The position numbers were made by a program, and so were the translations under genes. The notes under the pieces were generated by a model. The model worked only from the letters and a program-made list of their open reading frames with translations, made no database searches and was not told the DNA's origin. A stretch of 64,000 nucleotides of DNA, taken from NCBI RefSeq assembly GCF_000801105.2, contig NC_079517.1, positions 9,982,001 through 10,046,000 on the forward strand, written 5' to 3'. This DNA is from Raphanus sativus. Its lineage: Eukaryota; Streptophyta; Magnoliopsida; Brassicales; Brassicaceae. Positions 47,260 through 61,144 of the stretch are shown here, one piece after another (within the stretch, counting starts at the first letter, position 1; every line of letters begins with the position of its first letter).

Positions 47260-50142
47260 TTTAGATTGGCTCACGTGATTCGTTCGTTTTCAATGAGACA
47301 TACCCGTCAAATATTTTTACAAATTTTTGTCAAAACATCTTCACACAATTTTTTCATGGATTTTATATTTTCATTATATATGTCTAATACTAATAAATAT
47401 TAACTAACACCCCTTTTTTTAAGAAAAAAAGAGAAGTTGGAATGTGATGTAGTCATGTAGATATACTTTTCTGGAAAATTCTGTAGTTAAACTTGTGAAT
47501 AAGTAAATTTATCATCTCTAAAAGCAAAGATATCCTTTAAAGATTGGACGCAGTGGATGTCCACTCAAGATCAGACAAGACTAATAAATTATTTTATTTT
47601 TTTGAATGAAATAAACTTTTTATTCAATAGACCGCAAAGAGTCAAAGACATGTCGAAAAGATATTGTGCGAATATTATAATCAGCTATTTCGGCGAGTTT
47701 ATTTCATAGGACGATCTGACATGAAATTTTATATAATAAAGTTACTTCCACCTTTCAACAAAATCTTTTGAGATAATCAGTTTCCAGGCATTTGTTGATT
47801 AAATATTGTTGATTATTAGTAGGTAACTTAACTAATCCAGCTAGCCAGGTCTAGATATTATTGTCAGTACGTACACTCTTACTTGCTTTGGAGATGAAAT
47901 TTGAAGCAAGCAACAAAAATGAAATAACTTTTATTTTATATGATAAAATGAAATGAAAAGTTAAGGAAGCAAAATTCGAGATTACCAAAAAAATCTGTTG
48001 TTTTCGGGAAAGTGGCCAAATTAAACCAAATCTAAAAATTGAAAATAAATTTTAACTTTAAGAAATCTGTTGCGATAAAAAATTGTTTTAAATATTATAT
48101 TGTGATAATGAAGAAAAGTATACACAAAAATACGCTGGAAAATCTCTTAAAATAAAACGTTACAAATATATAAATACAAATTGTATAAGACTAGATAGTG
48201 TTACCAACTCTAGTCTTCCTTGATTTTTCCTTTGTAGCCTTGATTTCTCTTTTATATTTACTAAATTTCTTTTGACTGCTAATATATTCTTCAAACAAGA
48301 CAAGGTTGTTTTCTCTGCTTCGGAGTGTGCTATTCTGTTTTGAAGCAACGAGGAACAGTTTTAAAGGTCTCCCTCTCTTTATCTCTCAGCTGCATTATTT
48401 TTTTTTTTGCATATACAGGGCATTTCTTTCTTTGTCTTTAGTTCGTTACAAGATTTGCTTAGTAATTTTATCTAAATCAACGCACAAAATTTTACGATTG
48501 ACTCGTATACATATAAAAGAAACAATCATACGTGAGTCATCTAATATATATATATATATATTTTTTTTTGTTCAAAACGTGAGTCATCTAATATATACTC
48601 AGTTTTTATCTAGTTTTTAGGTAAACATTTCTATTAGCTTCGTAGTGTGATTGATTAATTTTAGATAACAGTGAATATTTTTTGAAAGAGTTTATACTTT
48701 ATGTTGTTCTTTTCAAGTTGTGGTCCATCATGTATTTTAGTGATGTAGTTTGCTAGCTAGTTTAGAAAAAAAAATTAGAAGAGACTGACTAACCTAAATT
48801 TATAAAGTTTCATCTGTTGGGATTTTTCGGTAGACATGTCATTTTAGCTTAAATTTTTTTTCCCAAATTATTATACATTACACACACATGTATATATCTT
48901 ATTTACAAAGCCAATTATTAGAATAAAAAATCTCACAGAAACGAGAAAAACCATTCAAATCTTGCAGCTTTCTCTTGAACATTTCTTTTGAAACTATTAA
49001 AACATCACTTTTCTTTGAAACCATACATCTTGATTTTTGCTACTGACATTTTCAGATTTAGTCTTATAGCTAATAAATGTCGATTAGCTATCTTGATTTT
49101 GAAATGAGTTAATATGGTTCCAGATAGTATTATAGGATAAATGGCGTTTGCAGTTTTTGACTAGATTATAAATTGCATTATAAATTGAAATGGATACCTG
49201 GAAGTGGTGAATGTTTACAATAATTTTGAGGTACTAAGGAACTTAAAGATTGTCTACAAAAGAGGGACTTGAGCAGATCACTTCATATCATATTCAAAAA
49301 TGTAGGAGTTACCAACCCTCTTGCCCAAAACCGAACTTTATAAGCCAATAAAATCAATTAATGTATGCCTTCAAAAGGGAAAATCATATGTATCACTGCA
49401 AAATATCATTGTCTGAGCAAGAATATAGATATGCATCCGTAGAAAATAATATCAACTCTAAGATCTATCCTGCGCATATTTCAATGGCACGCTTCTAGTT
49501 CACACACTAGTGCTCAGTTTCATTTCAATTTGCATGGTAACTTAGTCAAACATTACATGTTTGTGTGTGGATACAGACTTGTATATGTGAGCGTAAATAG
49601 TCATCATCATGCCTGGTGTAATATGTACCTAATGGAAATTAGGGTCTTAAGGAAATAAACTAATTGATGTAGAGCTTTATATGAAACGTTAAACTGCAAA
49701 TTGCTTAGTCTTAAAAGACTGTTGTGTGTAGCACCTAATCAAAATTATGTATGGATCTTGAAAGGGATTGGGTTTCATCAAATTTATAAATCATTTGCTG
49801 ATTCATCTTCAAATTGAAATACTTTAAAGGTTACATACATACCACTTGAAAGCTGTAGCTAAAATATATTAAGGTAGACAAACTGTATTTTAGAAAATAA
49901 ATCTTGATCAATGACATATAAGATCAGATAACATGTCCAGAAGAACACACATAACCAAATATTTAATATATACTCAAGAGGAATACAGGATTATTTGCCT
50001 TACATGTTTAAATTTGATGCCTAGTCCTCCGAAATATCAAGATTTATGGGAACCCTGCCAGATAAAAACAAGAAAAAGAAACATATCATGGAATGCCAAG
50101 ATATATGAATCATATAATTTAGGTTAGAGAAGCTTCTAAAAT
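47260..50142. other. Intergenic between UMP1 and TCP1
   Basis: AT-rich DNA without a recognisable gene. A 20-bp direct repeat (starting cgtgagtcatctaat) is at 48531-48550 and 48578-48597 around a (TA)n/T run. The last few hundred bases are the TCP1 3' flank. Confidence 0.5.
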
Positions 50143-51180
50143 TCAAACTATACCCCTGAAGAAATTCGTGTTGGTGACTCCACAATAGAGTTGATCAATA
50201 AAAGGGTTTGGATTATAGTCAAAATCCAAGTTTTGAGGCAGAATGGCATAGTAGTTGCTGCTAGAACCCTGATCTTTCAACATGAACTCCGGATATTGCT
50301 GATTGTAACTTTGATCCATATTCATGGGAAGATTGACCTGTATCTTTGTAATACATTCTTGATTAGCAGACTCTTGGATTGATTCCTTGTAGAAAAAATC
50401 TGTCATGTCTTCTCCTCCATTGAAGTTTATGGACCTTTTGAATGGGTCCATTATTTCAGTTTGTATGATCTTGGAGGCTGTTTCTGGATGATCACTGATT
50501 ATCTCTCTTGCTTTTTCCTTAGCCTTTCCTCTAGCTTTGGTTCTTGATCTCTTCGTTGAGGAAGATATGTTGCTCAATCCAGTCTTCTTATTCCTCTTCT
50601 CTGGCTTCTTGACCTTACAAACCACTTCTTCTTCGAAGCAATCAGAGCATGAACCATATACAAAGCTCGTATCACCAACATCATCATCCTTTTCTAAGTT
50701 ACCTCCATTGTTTCCAAAATCTTCATCATTGTTGTAGAGCTTTTTTTCTTGGACAAGCTCTTCGATGTCTCTTCTTGATTTCTTGAGTAGCCAGTCTAAT
50801 GTTTTACTAGCTTTATCAAACCCCAACATATCCTGGAGATCGAAGAATTGGCGAGAAATTCCAATAGAAAGCCTTACCCTCCTGTCTCTAAGACCTTGTG
50901 CCGTGTGAATCTTGCTATGCCTATCTTTTTTCACAGCCTTCTTGATTTCTCTCGACACCTCAGGAATGTCGAGCCCTTGCTGATTCATAGCACTGTTTGA
51001 GCTAAACGGCATGTAGTTGATAAGAGATTCAGGCACGGCTGATACCATTTGGCCCGGAGATGCTGATGACTGATGATTGTAGGGGATGCCTTGATGGCCA
51101 GAGAGTGAAGAAAGGTAAAGAGAGAGAGGGAACACTGCACTGTTACTACCATTGTTGTAATTATTGTTGGAAGAAGACAT
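50143..51180 (-). CDS. TCP1: TCP1, class II (CYC/TB1) transcription factor
   Basis: Single coding exon of 345 residues from the ATG at 51180 ([11 protein letters not shown]), the start that matches Arabidopsis TCP1 (At1g67260); an upstream in-frame ATG at 51204 would add eight residues. The TCP domain (about 84-143) has the basic stretch [20 protein letters not shown], then two helices ([20 protein letters not shown]). A second basic helix ([17 protein letters not shown], about 212-228) is the R domain of CYC/TB1 proteins. Conserved N-terminus ([14 protein letters not shown]) and a C-terminus with FFRGIV. Known roles of TCP1: early dorsal floral meristem expression and direct regulation of the brassinosteroid gene DWF4. 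It is a DNA-binding nuclear protein. Confidence 0.95.
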   Translation of the reverse strand: MSSSNNNYNNGSNSAVFPLSLYLSSLSGHQGIPYNHQSSASPGQMVSAVPESLINYMPFSSNSAMNQQGLDIPEVSREIKKAVKKDRHSKIHTAQGLRDRRVRLSIGISRQFFDLQDMLGFDKASKTLDWLLKKSRRDIEELVQEKKLYNNDEDFGNNGGNLEKDDDVGDTSFVYGSCSDCFEEEVVCKVKKPEKRNKKTGLSNISSSTKRSRTKARGKAKEKAREIISDHPETASKIIQTEIMDPFKRSINFNGGEDMTDFFYKESIQESANQECITKIQVNLPMNMDQSYNQQYPEFMLKDQGSSSNYYAILPQNLDFDYNPNPFIDQLYCGVTNTNFFRGIV

Positions 51181-53889
51181 CACTGAGCTTAAGGAGTTAC
51201 ACAAATCAAGAATGAAGACTATGAATCTTTCTGTTTTAGAAATAAAACCACAAGTTTCACATCATCAAAAATAAAATTTTGGCTAAAAAACAGGAAAGAG
51301 AAAAGAAGAAATCCAGAAACAAGAGAGGTAGAGATAGAGAATAAGCGTCCAATTCTCACACCAAGACAAAAAGATCAAGAGCCAAAAGTTGATTTTGGGT
51401 CTAATCTAGAAACATGTTGTTCAAAAAAAAGTCTAATCTAGAAACATTGTTTCTTCCTCTCGCTTAATTACAGTATAACTTTTTAAGCTAGGGTTTACAA
51501 TTGTTTATAGGGTTTCCAGTTGCAGATCCTATACTAGTTTAATGAGCATATATATCGGGAATTAACCTCAAACTCTACTAGTTTTAGTATCATCTTAGAA
51601 TATACTTTTACTACGTATACATATACAAATAGGTACCTTCATATGAAGTATTGGCAGCAATATCTAATGGTCCAGAAATAACCACAGAAAACGACCTGTG
51701 AAGAGATTCTATTTCCATGATAAAGACCAGGCTTTTAAGAGTCATGATTCAAAGATGAATGTACAGTTGTTTTCTTGTCCGGGTCTCATATAAGATCTTT
51801 TTTTTTCTTTTTTCTTTTTAATCTGCTAGTCTTTTGTCCAGATATACTTAATTTATGTAAATGGTTACTAATTATTCCTACTTGGCTACTTGCCATGAAA
51901 TAAAGTTTTCAACTCTTTTATTTTGGGTGAAATTTTTTTATTTTATGAAGGAAGATATTTATTTAGGGTGAACGTTATGATCCGGAAGAAATTGTACTCT
52001 GTATATAACATAAAAACATATTCCCCTTTTTAGGGTTTTGTCAAAAGAAAAAGGACCATTAATGTGACCTGAGTTGGTTCCCCCGTACAGTTTCATTAAC
52101 AGTGTGAAAGGATTTGTCGTTTTCAAATGTTCATTTTCACGTCTCTAGCCATTAATCAAGGGTTGTTCTTTTTTTTTTTTAAGTGGACACAACACAACTA
52201 CATAATGCAAAATAGCAAAAAGATATTATGCTTAAGCAAAATATCAGTTTTAAAAGTTACCATAAATACAATTTTAAAGGGATAAATTTGATCATTTTCT
52301 TCAAAAATGAAAATAAAAATATAAGTTGAATATTTAAATACTTGAGGATTTACAGAATTATATATGATTTTTTAAAAAGATATGTTAAAAATTTAGGTTT
52401 GAGATGAGTTAATTACCGTTTCTTTTTTAACCGAGATATTTAAGTGTTTGAGATTTAAGGTTTAGTTTTAAGATTAGAAATCTAATTTATTAAAATAGAA
52501 GTTATAACAATTTTTTCATGTGTGATTTTTTTTTTTAAAAATAGATCTTTACCAAAAAGTTATGTTTCACTTATTTCTAATTAATATTTTCTAGTTTACT
52601 GTTATAACGACTTATACCGTTAACAAATATCATTTCTAATCATTAATGAATCTCACATACACGATCTTTGCATGTCTATTTCAAATATATAAATGTATAT
52701 ATATATATATACATATATATATATCAAACTTAATTTATTTTTAATAATATTCACTCTTGAACCGGTTCACTTTATATATTTAACAAACAAAGAAAGCATT
52801 TAATTAAATTGGTTCTGACCATCATTTCTGACATATGATAGATTGATAATTCAACCTATTCGGTTTAAATACTAAATAAACCACTATTCAGCCGGTTCAT
52901 TTTATCCAGTAAATAAAATTAACAAAATCAGCTTTGAACAGTACTTGAGATGTAATAGCATTCACCTTTCTAGGTACTTTCATAAATCATAAATTATAGT
53001 TAAGAACCAAGTATATATTATGCCTATATCAAAAGATGACTAATGTTTATTTTTAAAAGGCTTTTTAAACCTTTTGGTTGCAATATTCGAAAAATCTCAA
53101 CAATATTTTAGTCATCTTGTTTTTTTCAGAATGGGACAAGTTCAGTCATCTCTGCTCCTTCTTTTTCATTATTTTTATCTTTCGAGTTTTCAATAGTCGG
53201 GCGGATCTATTTACAAAAAGGAACCCACACACACCTTTCTAAATTTTTTTATATGTAAACACTACGATCCCTCCATGGTTAACTCCTCGGGCTATAACCT
53301 ATTTGGATCAGTTTAATAAATATGGAGTTCAATGCCAAACAAAAGAAAAGGAAGAGCATTGATGTAGAGTTCAAAAGTCACTGTGGTACTCATGCATTGT
53401 AAAATTATGAATTATGAAGCAGACCTTAAATAGCCACTGAGTAGGCTCCGCACAGAAGAGCGAGTGCTGCAGCAGGTATGGTTGACACCCAGAAACAGAC
53501 GCCACCTGAGTAAACATAAAGACATAGATGACCATAACTTCGTAAAACATGCTTTCAGTGATTTGATTCTACTAAAGATTATGATAGATTCTGCAAAGAT
53601 GGACTTTTTTTTGCATCAGTCACAGGAACTTGTATTACAAGCAAATTTCTTTTGTGTTTACTTCGTTTTTTTTTTCCTTGTACAAAAAGAAACAATGCTT
53701 CCAAATTTGTATCAAAGTTGGCCACAATAGAGATCACTTACAGTCGCTCACTACTAATAACAGCTTCTTCCCTTTTCTCATTGCAATTCTATAAAACTAC
53801 TCCCACTCTTGAAACTTTACAAATCTACAGACTTAATTATTAAAATATCTAAATCCCCATTTATCCTTGTTCTTGCATGGCTTTCCCTC
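51181..53889. other. TCP1 upstream region and CAMTA4 3' flank
   Basis: AT-rich DNA. A (TA)n tract lies at 52695-52724. At 53426-53505 the minus strand has an acceptor-like CAG followed by an open hydrophobic end (FWVSTIPAAALALLCGAYSV, then a stop), see findings; I could not attach it to a gene. The DVL/RTFL-type small peptide gene that I recall beside TCP1 in Arabidopsis was not found here. Confidence 0.45.
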
Positions 53890-56800
53890 TCAAGGCAGTG
53901 CAAACAAATTGTCATATTCCATATCAGCTATGTCGAATAACGCATCATCATCATCATCCTCATAACCACCACCACTTCCACCTGTTCCTAATGTCTCTGT
54001 TTTCCCAAGCTCAGCCTTTAAAAAAAAAGATTCACTCAAGAAAGAAACACCTCAAAAACATATACTAACTTGATCTATCTTGCAAAGTTACTCTTACCTT
54101 TTTTTTACAGTATCCCGTGAGCACACGGTGGTATTGCTGGCGAGACTCTTGAGAACGAGTCATAGACAAAACACGAGAGAAAGCCTCGTTCACTGCACCA
54201 TCTACTTTCTGCTTACGAAACACTCTCAGAATGTCCTCATCTTCGCTCTCCTCTCCTCCACTTTCTACGTCTTGCCTGAACCCTTTTAGTCCAACACCTT
54301 TCCTTCTCCACCTCAGTATTACCTTATCTAGAACTCCTACCGCCCAGCAAATCACCTTATACTGCTTCCTCGTTTGGTAACCTCGAACATGCGCCTGCCA
54401 CATATAGTAAGGTGATGAAAAACAACTATATTCACCTTCCCACTTCGAACATGTGACAAAACTAATATTATATATTGTGGTCTGGGGCCTAGTTGGCATC
54501 GCCAGGGACAGAGGACCGACACGTGGCAACACGTGACTAGTCTGGACATCTTATGTGGAGTCAGAATACCTCTGTATAATGCAAAAAAAAACTATATTGA
54601 TCTTAGTGAAGGTGTTAAGTAACATACCTGTATTATGACAGCTTTCTCGCGCTTTGTCAGAAACTCTTTTCGACCTTTATAGCCACGGTACTTCTTCTGG
54701 ATAGACAAAGCTGCTGAATGGTAGTTCCTTGCATTTGGGCTCGACATGTCTGCGTAGATCCCGTACTCTTTCCAGAAAGTATGCCTAGCAGCTTCTCTTT
54801 GTTGTCGCTTTCTGAATGAATGTGCACGAAATGCTGCTTGGATTCTCTCTGCTGCTTGAGCTGCGTTTTTCAACGCAGCCAGTGATTGTGGATCGTTATT
54901 AACGGGATGACCTCTTCCCGCGATGGAGTTCACTGTTTTCTCTGCTTTCGCTTGAGCAGTGTTTTTAGAATCTTCGGTTTCTTCGAGTGTGAGAGACGAG
55001 AGATGGTCTGTTAACGCCACCTCTGATAGATAACCTGCAAGGCCCTTGTGGCCATTAGAGGCAGCTATCGAAGCTGGAGTTTTACCGATTGGGTCTTGCG
55101 TATTGGGATCAGTCACTGCCCCAGGTGATGCCCCTGAAGCTATAAGGGCAGACACCATTTTTTCACTGCCACAACAAAAGACAACACTGTCGGTTAGTAC
55201 ATTCAGTTGAAGCTATTGTCTACAAATGAAACGGTTGAAGCTAGACGGTGCTCTCTAGGACTGCAGTTTTTAACCGAACCGAACCGAAATTTCGGTTAGT
55301 TTGATTCCATTCGGCAGGTTTATAGAAAAACTTCAGCTTCTTGATTCAGTAATCGGTTAGTTCGGTTTAAAAAGTATTAACCAAATTCCAACCAAACTAA
55401 CCAAAATTTTAAACCAAAATTACCCAAATTTAATAGAATATTTAACTGAAATATAATCGAAACCAAAACTTCGGTTAGTTTTGGTAAAAACTTAAAAAAC
55501 CGAAACACCCGAATACTGAACCGAACTTTTTTCGGTTCAATTCAGCAATATTTTGGTCGAACCAAACTAAACCGAACTACCGAAACCCGCAGGCCTAGTG
55601 CTCTCTATAGGCTCACCTTCCAAGTTGTGCAGCCCAATGAAGAGCACTCCATCCCTTACTATCACGAAAATCAACATTAACACCATGACCAAGAATTGGA
55701 GAGAGTGCCCAATCGAAGCCAAGGCCTGCCACCATATGAATAATGCCTTGTTCTTGCTTTGACAAAGAACAACAAGATGCTTGGTCTTTATCTTGGGATC
55801 TTGAAGACAGCCACGAATCCAGCTTGTCTTTAAGCAGTTCCTGTAGAAGCCAGTCAACAACAGTACCTGATGACGTTGCAGTGCCATCTCGAATGAGACG
55901 GCTCCACTCATCATCAGTGCTTGGCTCCAGGTTGGTTTTTCTATCCGATAGAAGCGTCTGCACGAACTTTACAAGTAATGAAAGCTCACCAGGACTGCTC
56001 CTAGGGATAGATGTGTCATCAGGCTTATTACGATACTCAAATCCCTTTATTTGACTACAAGAGAGTCCATCTCCAGAAGTGATGCATAGATTCACTTTGC
56101 CAGGACCACATGGAGGGGCTTGGCACCGAATAACACCTTCCTTGATGATCTCAAAAGGAACTTGATCATTTCCAAACATGCAAGCCCATGTAGATTCTGT
56201 TGGATCACAGAGAAATGATCCTATGATTATCACCTGCATTGTCCAAACGAAAAATCTAATTAAATCACCAACTCTTTCTTCTAACCAATAACATATAAAA
56301 GGTAGATTTATACATTCCCACATAGGTGTCAGAGTATACCTTTGTAGTTTCAGTTGCATAGCCCCACTCTGGTGATATGTCCTCGATGGTAAACTTTTGC
56401 TTATATGCAACTGTGTGATTCATTTCTTGCTCGGTTTGCCCTTCTTCATTCATCATTCTACTGTATTCACCGTTATTCTCTGGAGCTCCCATCTCAGAAT
56501 AGCAAGCAGGAAGTTGCAAAGAAGAACCAAGTTCTTGAGGCAACAACAATGTAGCTGAAATTTGAGACAACTATCAGCACTGACCGACGTCAAACCAGGG
56601 TATAAAGCAGATGACATACCTTGGTCAATTTGGTTGCTATAAGTCCAGTTAGAATCTCCCTGCACTCCAGGTAGCAAACCTGTCCTTGGACTTAGTGTGC
56701 TTCCCTGCTTTTAACAAAAAGTACATAAATAAACTTTTACTTCTTAGTTTGAAAAAGCTACTATTAAGATTCCTAGTGTGTTTTTTATTTCTGCAAACTA

Positions 56801-58523
56801 AACATTTCATTTAATTATATGAGTGAATTACCTCAGAGTTAAGAGCTGTAGAAGCCCCAAATGCCTCCAGCACATCTTTCCAAGATCCAGACTTTTGATC
56901 GCCACTCCCTCCACTACCACCTGTGTGACAAGAAAGGTTTTTCACTCTTCCTAATAACCTTCTTCAGACTATAAGGGGGCTTTGCTGAAGCTATAAAGTC
57001 TGCTACAGAGAGAGGAAATAGAAAAATATTGAAAACCAACTTTGGCCTACCTGAATCGTTATTTACAAGCATGAGACTGTTGGGATGATGATATTCAACT
57101 CCAAAATACCCTCCGTTAGATCTATCTAGTCTGTTACTCTCCGGTCTCTGGTGTCCAGCTGCTGGTTGAGCAAGGTGACTCATGTCTTTAACGTACTCTA
57201 AAGACAGGAGACTATCCAAACTTTCATTTTGACTGTACAGTGGTGGTGGTGGAACAACATTATCATATTGGGGTCCAACATACCCTGCGCAACATCTCCT
57301 TAGTTTGCTGCTACTCTCTGGTCTCTGATGTACAGTAGCTGGTGGAACCCGGTGATCAGTATCCGTACTAAAGTCTAGAAGGTCGAGACCATCCAAACTT
57401 TCTACTGGATCTGTAGCATTAACTAAAATGTCATCATCAAGACTCAGCTGTTCCTCAAGCCTCCTAAAAGCCTCCCTGTTTTCAATCTCATAAGAACTCC
57501 CACTCCCCTCCTCACCTCCAGAGTTACTACTATTAAAGACAACGCCAGAGTTAGCCTCTGCAATGCCCAGCGAAGTAGATGACTGCTGCTGCTGTTGTAT
57601 GTCAGTAGAAGATTCACCAATGTGGTGGTGGTGATTGTAGCTTGGGGATGAAAAGAGAGTGGTGGGATTCAGTGAAAACTGTAAAACGGTTCCACTACTT
57701 TGCCTTCCCTGAAAAGTTAAAAAGCCAATTATAACATCATGCAATAAAACTGCAAATTTAATTATTACAGTGCTTATAGGAGAAAGTTACCTCGTTTCCG
57801 TCACTCACATCCCTGTAATGAACAAGGACAATATGGTCGTATTCCCTGATATAAAAAAAAGATAATAACATTTAATTGTTAAGTATACACAACAAGTTAG
57901 AAAGCATAGAGTATACATGACTCACAGATCTAGCATCCAGAAGATACGCCTCTGGAAAGAAGGGTCATGCTCTCCATGTGCATAATAACAATTCAAAGCC
58001 TCCACATTACCCACCTGTTCACATAAAGAAAGAGTCATTAACAACCCTTTAAAGATTCCACAACTAGTCTTTGATATTATGGTTAAACCAAACAAAACCT
58101 TAAGACGTTCATGAGCTTCAGCAATAGCTCTACCATCCCTCTTTTTCCTCCATTGATGACCATCTTTACGGAAGAATTTAAGAACCCTCTTATTGAAAAG
58201 ATACAAAGATCCACCTGATGATGAGACAGGAAAAAAAGCAGCCAGACCTCAGCATCTCAAAAAAAAAAAACCCAGTTGAGAACCAAAAGTCAAACTTACT
58301 AGTAGGCTTGTGAGGAGCCTTGTGAGTCAACTCATATCTCTCATGATTCTTCAAAATGAAGTACACCTCAGGAGGTTTCAACCAACGGGTCTTAGCTTCT
58401 TGGGACAGAGTACTAATCTCGTATTCTAAATTAAACGACAAAAAGGTAAAAAAGAGTCAGCCTTTAGTCATCCAAGTACACTTTTCTTTTTTTTTTGGGT
58501 TCAGAAAACTCACCGGATTGCAT
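53890..58523 (-). CDS. CAMTA4: Calmodulin-binding transcription activator CAMTA4
   Basis: Thirteen exons: 58514-58523, 58300-58425, 58099-58214, 57926-58014, 57791-57845, 57051-57708, 56832-56920, 56620-56704, 56340-56554, 55617-56233, 54628-55165, 54098-54394, 53890-54015; 1006 residues, near the 1016 of Arabidopsis CAMTA4 (At1g67310). Order: CG-1 DNA-binding domain (about 5-130, with RVLKFFRKDGHQW), acidic His/Gln-rich middle, TIG fold (from 482, VIIIGSFLCDPTESTW), ankyrin repeats (GWSALHWAAQLG), IQ motifs (RIQAAFRAHSFRK; SIQKKYRGYKGRK; IIQAHVRGYQTRK), and the Ca2+-dependent calmodulin helix (CWAVGVLDKVILRWRRKGVG, 882-901). CAMTAs bind CGCG-type sites and couple calcium to cold, immune and salicylate responses. 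The first coding exon is only 10 nt. Intron 10 carries a MULE-like insertion. Confidence 0.96.
55258..55597. mobile_element. MULE-like insertion in CAMTA4 intron 10 with 10-bp target duplication
   Basis: The exact word gtgctctcta flanks the insert at 55248-55257 and 55598-55607. A perfect 10-bp duplication is in the Mutator-like range. The 340-bp interior is built of degenerate AACCGAA / TTCGGTT words that can fold back on themselves. The insert lies between exons 10 and 11 and leaves splice sites intact. Confidence 0.75.
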
Positions 58524-58663
58524 AGCGAGTTGAGAGGATTGTTGATCAATCCAACTTGGTCTCTGTTCTTAGGCTGTTCGCTATTATTGATAAGAGACAA
58601 AAGATCGCAAATAAGAGACAGAGAGGAGTCTCGGTAGAGAGAGTATGAGCGAGATAAAAGATC

Positions 58664-58864
58664 TTTTTATAACAAAAAAAAAGAACAAAGGTGGTGTAAA
58701 AGTTTGACTATGGACTGACGACCATGATTGTTTTGAAACAGCAAGAGGAGGTTTCCGACAACAGCCACGGCACGAAGATGGATGCTATGCCAGGTAATTA
58801 TGATCATGTGTGACGATACCCATATTATTAAGGCGATATTATTGGTCCATGAATAACCACGTGT
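58664..58864 (-). promoter_or_regulatory. CAMTA4 core promoter: TATA box and ABRE/G-box
   Basis: Minus-strand TATAAAAA (58664-58671) is 141 nt before the start codon. ACACGTGG (58857-58864), a strong G-box/ABRE, lies about 334 nt upstream of the ATG. Both fit CAMTA4 regulation by stress-linked bZIP or bHLH factors; this is inference. Confidence 0.5.
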
Positions 58865-60615
58865 GAATACTTTGAAATTAATTAATCCTGTTACATGTCG
58901 TTGTCTCACTCGGACACTCGCAGTCGCAGCTGCAAGGAGTTATAGAGAAATTACGGAATCGGCCCGGGTCTCGTTTCACACTTTGATAATGTAGAATCGT
59001 AGATTGTAGAGGTGTCAATCGGGCTACCCGATCCAAAACCCGCGATATCCATTAATATTTAAGTCATGGCTGATTTGTTAGCAAAAACTGAAATTATAAG
59101 TTAACTGCGATTCTAATAATATAAACGGTGCGGAATTAGACTGCAGTACAGTGCAAAACGAGTAGTTATAATATTATATTTTATTATTTTTATGATTTTA
59201 AAACATTTAATTTTTCATGAAAAACCGGCTTTAACTTTTTGTTTTTCCATATAAAATTAGTTTACTTTTTCCAGAAAAGTATTTTTCATATATTCTAAAA
59301 TTATATTATGAAGAATCAAATCTAATAATATTTAAATAATCAAATATAAATTAAAAATAACATACTAAGAAAGCAATTTTTGTCTTAAATGCAGTCAAAC
59401 GTAGAAAATACACATTTATCAATTTATACTGCAGCTCTTGTAATAATCAAATAGTAGAATACATTCACATCTTTCATATTTGATTTGCTATAGTTTAGAT
59501 CAGAAATATTAAAATATCTCAAAATCGCAAATGACTCATACTACATGATACATTTTAAGCTAATAAATAAAGTTTCCAAATTCTGTGAGCTGGCTCTATC
59601 TCCAAACAAATTTAAATCCAAACCAAAATATTTAAACCTCAAATAAATTTAGTCTGAAAAATTATTTTTGTACTTAATAAGTCCGGCAATTTATAAAGTT
59701 TGACAGTTTCAAGTTTTGGACATTACATTATTCAGACCGAAAATCTGAATTGAAACTTATCTTAAAGAAATAATTAACCGCATTTGAAAGATCTAGATTC
59801 GATAAAAACTGATCTGATCAGATCAAAATCTGGTAAGAATCAATTATAATCCAGCTCAAAGCCTTAAATTCTCATAATTATTATTTCATTCATATTTTCT
59901 CTATTTTTATTTATGATCTAGTCATAGTATTTTTTTATTTCTAAGCTTCTTTTTTAGTATCAGATGATTATGGGCCAAATTTCATAGTCCTCTCAAATTC
60001 TATATCAAAACATATAATATTATTTTTGTCCTAATGGTTTCTTGAACTTGAGAATTCATCCTTGAACTGGGAACCGTTCAGCTAAGTTAATGATTTCTGG
60101 TTTATAAGTTTCTTCCTTTTGTTTTTTTTTCAAGTACTATAGAACTTTAAATATTAAAATTATAATGAAAATATATAACATCAATTATTTTGGTATTATT
60201 GTAATATTTAAGAATTTTTAATAAGAATTGACCAAAATGATAATTTTTTCTGATGTTCATAAATATCAACTATTTAGAAACGAGCTGATTTGAAAGTGAA
60301 TGAACAAATAAGAAACTGGATTCAAATTTTATGAATATTCATATAGGTGCAAAATTCATCTATTATGGTAAATATTTATATTTAATATTCTTTTGTGATC
60401 AATAACTTTTTGCCGACGTCTAATTGAGAAAATAAGGATGATATTTGGATGTTTCAATATATTTAGTTTCAAATTTATTTTTTGAATATAGATTCTGAAG
60501 AAAACAAATTCTGTCCAGTAGAGAGAAAAGAGAAAAGAGAAATTTTTGAAAACAAACAAGAATGTCCTAATTAAAATACATTTCCATGACTTCTTTTATG
60601 AAAATAATTAATCCA
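58865..60615. other. Intergenic upstream of CAMTA4
   Basis: AT-rich DNA with a CG-rich patch at 58910-59060 that includes gaggtgtcaatcgggctacc, a word common in Brassicaceae repeats, and hAT-like gtgcggaattagactgc near 59128. No gene recognised. Confidence 0.45.
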
Positions 60616-61144
60616 CTAGGTGATGACCCGTGCCCTGCACGGGGTGAGTAGATTTTAAAAAGATTATCAGTCTGAATTAATATATATTACAAAGGTCCAT
60701 TGCATAGAAAAAATGGCAAATATTGTAAAATAAAAATATAAAAATAATTGCATAGAAAAAATTGCATAGAAAAATAGTAAATACTGTAAAATAAAAATAT
60801 AAAAATAATTTTGTGTTTCAATAACAAATTGATCCTGTTCTTTATAAGTAGTGTAAGAGACTCAATAAGAGATATAAAAGTAAGCAAAAACTAATATAAA
60901 ATCATTTATGAAGCAAAAATATAAAACAAAATATAAGCAACAGGATAAATACGACATCTGAGAAGGAGACAATTGTGTGGAGATGTAAATATAAGGCATT
61001 CCTATTTATACGTGTAAGACATCACGTATGTCTAGGGTAAACTCGTTGGAATTAATAGCCATAATGATAGTTCGTATTCGTGATCCAGATTTGAATATTT
61101 TAATTGCCTTGTTCATAATATTAGATGATTTTTTGTTTTAAATA

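Noticed and set aside
48531..48597. Paired GCN4-like regulatory sites (tgagtca)
   Set aside because: Part of a 20-bp duplication around a (TA)n run, more than 1.4 kb from any gene start, so function is unsupported.
51181..51204. Longer TCP1 start at 51204
   Set aside because: Possible, but the MSSS start matches the Arabidopsis protein; eight extra residues have no support.
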